Source: Aquificaceae bacterium (GTDB lineage: Bacteria; Aquificota; Aquificia; Aquificales; Aquificaceae). Taken from it: DNA of 14,209 bases. The notes under the pieces are model-generated. The model had not been told where the DNA came from and made no database searches. It saw only the letters and a program-made list of their open reading frames with translations. The stretch spans positions 1 through 14,209 of the forward strand of contig WFYM01000044.1 of the NCBI GenBank assembly GCA_015490115.1, read 5' to 3'. This document shows positions 13,640-14,209 of the stretch, in pieces; within the stretch, counting starts at the first letter, position 1; each line of letters opens with the position of its first letter. The position numbers and the translations under genes were made by a program.

Positions 13640-14209
13640 ATGCTCACCCCCGAAGAGAAAAAGGTGGTTGCAGGGATCTCCTTCGCCGTCACAGCCAGGA
13701 TGCTCGGCATATTCCTACTCCTTCCCGTTCTTTCCCCCTACGTCAGCAAGTTGGAAGGTAGCACACCCCTCCTTACAGGTCTCGCAGTCGGGATATACGG
13801 GCTGACTCAGGCTCTCCTCCAGATACCCCTCGGCTACCTGTCCGACAAAGTGGGTAGAAAGCCCGTGATTATCGGGGGCTTTTTCGTTTACATATTAGGG
13901 AGCGTTCTCGGGGGTATAGCAAGTAACGTTTGGACCATGATAGTGGCGAGGCTGATCCAAGGAGGGGGAGCTGTCTCCTCCGCGGCTATATCCCTCGTTG
14001 CGGACCTCATCAGGGAGGAGGTAAGGTCGAGGGCTTTCGCGAAGATAGGAGCTTCCATCAGCTTAACCTTCGCGGTCAGCATAGTGGCAGCCCCCGCGAT
14101 AGCCGGAAGGTTCGGGGTTCCCTTCATCTTCTTCCTCACAGCCCTCCTCTCAGCTTTAGCCCTCCTCTACATAGCCCTCCTCGTGAAGGAACCGAAAAAG
14201 CACACGGAA
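13640..14209 (+). CDS. Major facilitator superfamily transporter, N-terminal part (3' end outside window)
   Basis: 190 codons are open to the window edge. The MFS motif A GYLSDKVGRK spans residues 65-74 between transmembrane helices 2 and 3, preceded by LTGLAVGIYGLTQALLQIP. About six hydrophobic helices are visible (roughly residues 11-33, 45-64, 76-93, 98-115, 137-155 and 160-182), that is, the first half of a 12-helix transporter. Helix 4-5 contains ARLIQGGGAVSSAAISLVADL, typical of drug:H+ antiporter-type members such as YajR. The substrate cannot be told. The start at ATG 13640 has no Shine-Dalgarno; the TATAAT just upstream suggests its own nearly leaderless transcript. Confidence 0.9.
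   Translation, partial: MLTPEEKKVVAGISFAVTARMLGIFLLLPVLSPYVSKLEGSTPLLTGLAVGIYGLTQALLQIPLGYLSDKVGRKPVIIGGFFVYILGSVLGGIASNVWTMIVARLIQGGGAVSSAAISLVADLIREEVRSRAFAKIGASISLTFAVSIVAAPAIAGRFGVPFIFFLTALLSALALLYIALLVKEPKKHTE

Noticed and set aside
1..14209. CRISPR arrays, tRNA or rRNA genes, insertion sequences, attachment sites, riboswitches and strong hairpin terminators
   Set aside because: Looked for by eye on both strands; no repeat-spacer pattern, cloverleaf, transposase or GC-rich hairpin with a T-run was found. Gaps between genes are too short for most of these.

Overview
The window looks like chromosomal DNA from a thermophilic, chemolithoautotrophic bacterium of the Aquificota (Aquifex/Hydrogenobacter relatives). 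The assignment is inferred, not proven. It rests on the end of a heterodisulfide-reductase-like (sHdr) sulfur-oxidation cluster with its own lipoate-binding protein and lipoate-assembly radical SAM enzyme, an atpA gene standing apart from other ATP synthase genes, heavy use of AGG, ATA, GAG and AAG codons, proteins rich in Lys and Glu, and very tight packing with frequent overlaps. No RNA gene, CRISPR array, insertion sequence, integrase, origin or long non-coding stretch was seen; the longest gap between genes is about 100 bases. One strand switch occurs near 5.73 kb and a divergent pair starts at about 8.82-8.92 kb.

Region 1 (1-3238, + strand): the 3' part of an sHdr operon, with hdrC2 (5' end missing), hdrB2, a DsrE-family sulfur carrier, a GcvH-like lipoate-binding protein (LbpA type) and a LipS-type radical SAM protein. 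Together these should oxidise protein-bound or thiol-bound sulfane sulfur in the cytoplasm. LbpA would be the lipoyl carrier, LipS would insert sulfur into its octanoyl arm, and DsrE would deliver sulfur.

Region 2 (3253-5737, + strand): glyA (serine hydroxymethyltransferase) overlaps a signalling protein with a degenerate EAL domain and an HDOD domain.

Region 3 (5727-8817, - strand): read in transcription order, atpA, a DUF72 protein, panD and a single-domain rhodanese. A good extended -10 promoter (TGGTATAAT) lies just upstream of atpA.

Region 4 (8920-11235, + strand): ilvB and ilvH/N, the two subunits of acetohydroxyacid synthase for branched-chain amino acids.

Region 5 (11284-13624, + strand): the most interesting part. 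Four consecutive genes encode a two-helix membrane protein with HAMP-like and coiled-coil segments, a Roadblock/LC7 protein, a DUF4388 protein with a C-terminal winged helix, and a small Ras-like GTPase of the COG2229/CvnD kind. The layout parallels the actinobacterial conservon (membrane sensor, Roadblock, DUF742 winged helix, GTPase) but has no kinase domain. I infer a membrane-coupled GTPase switch of unknown output.

Region 6 (13640-14209): the start of a major facilitator transporter that runs off the window.

Three gene junctions share one arrangement: the TGA stop of the upstream gene is also the TGn of an extended -10 element for the next gene (1751, 3236, 13622). At two of them the next ATG lies so close, with no Shine-Dalgarno sequence, that leaderless or nearly leaderless mRNAs are predicted.
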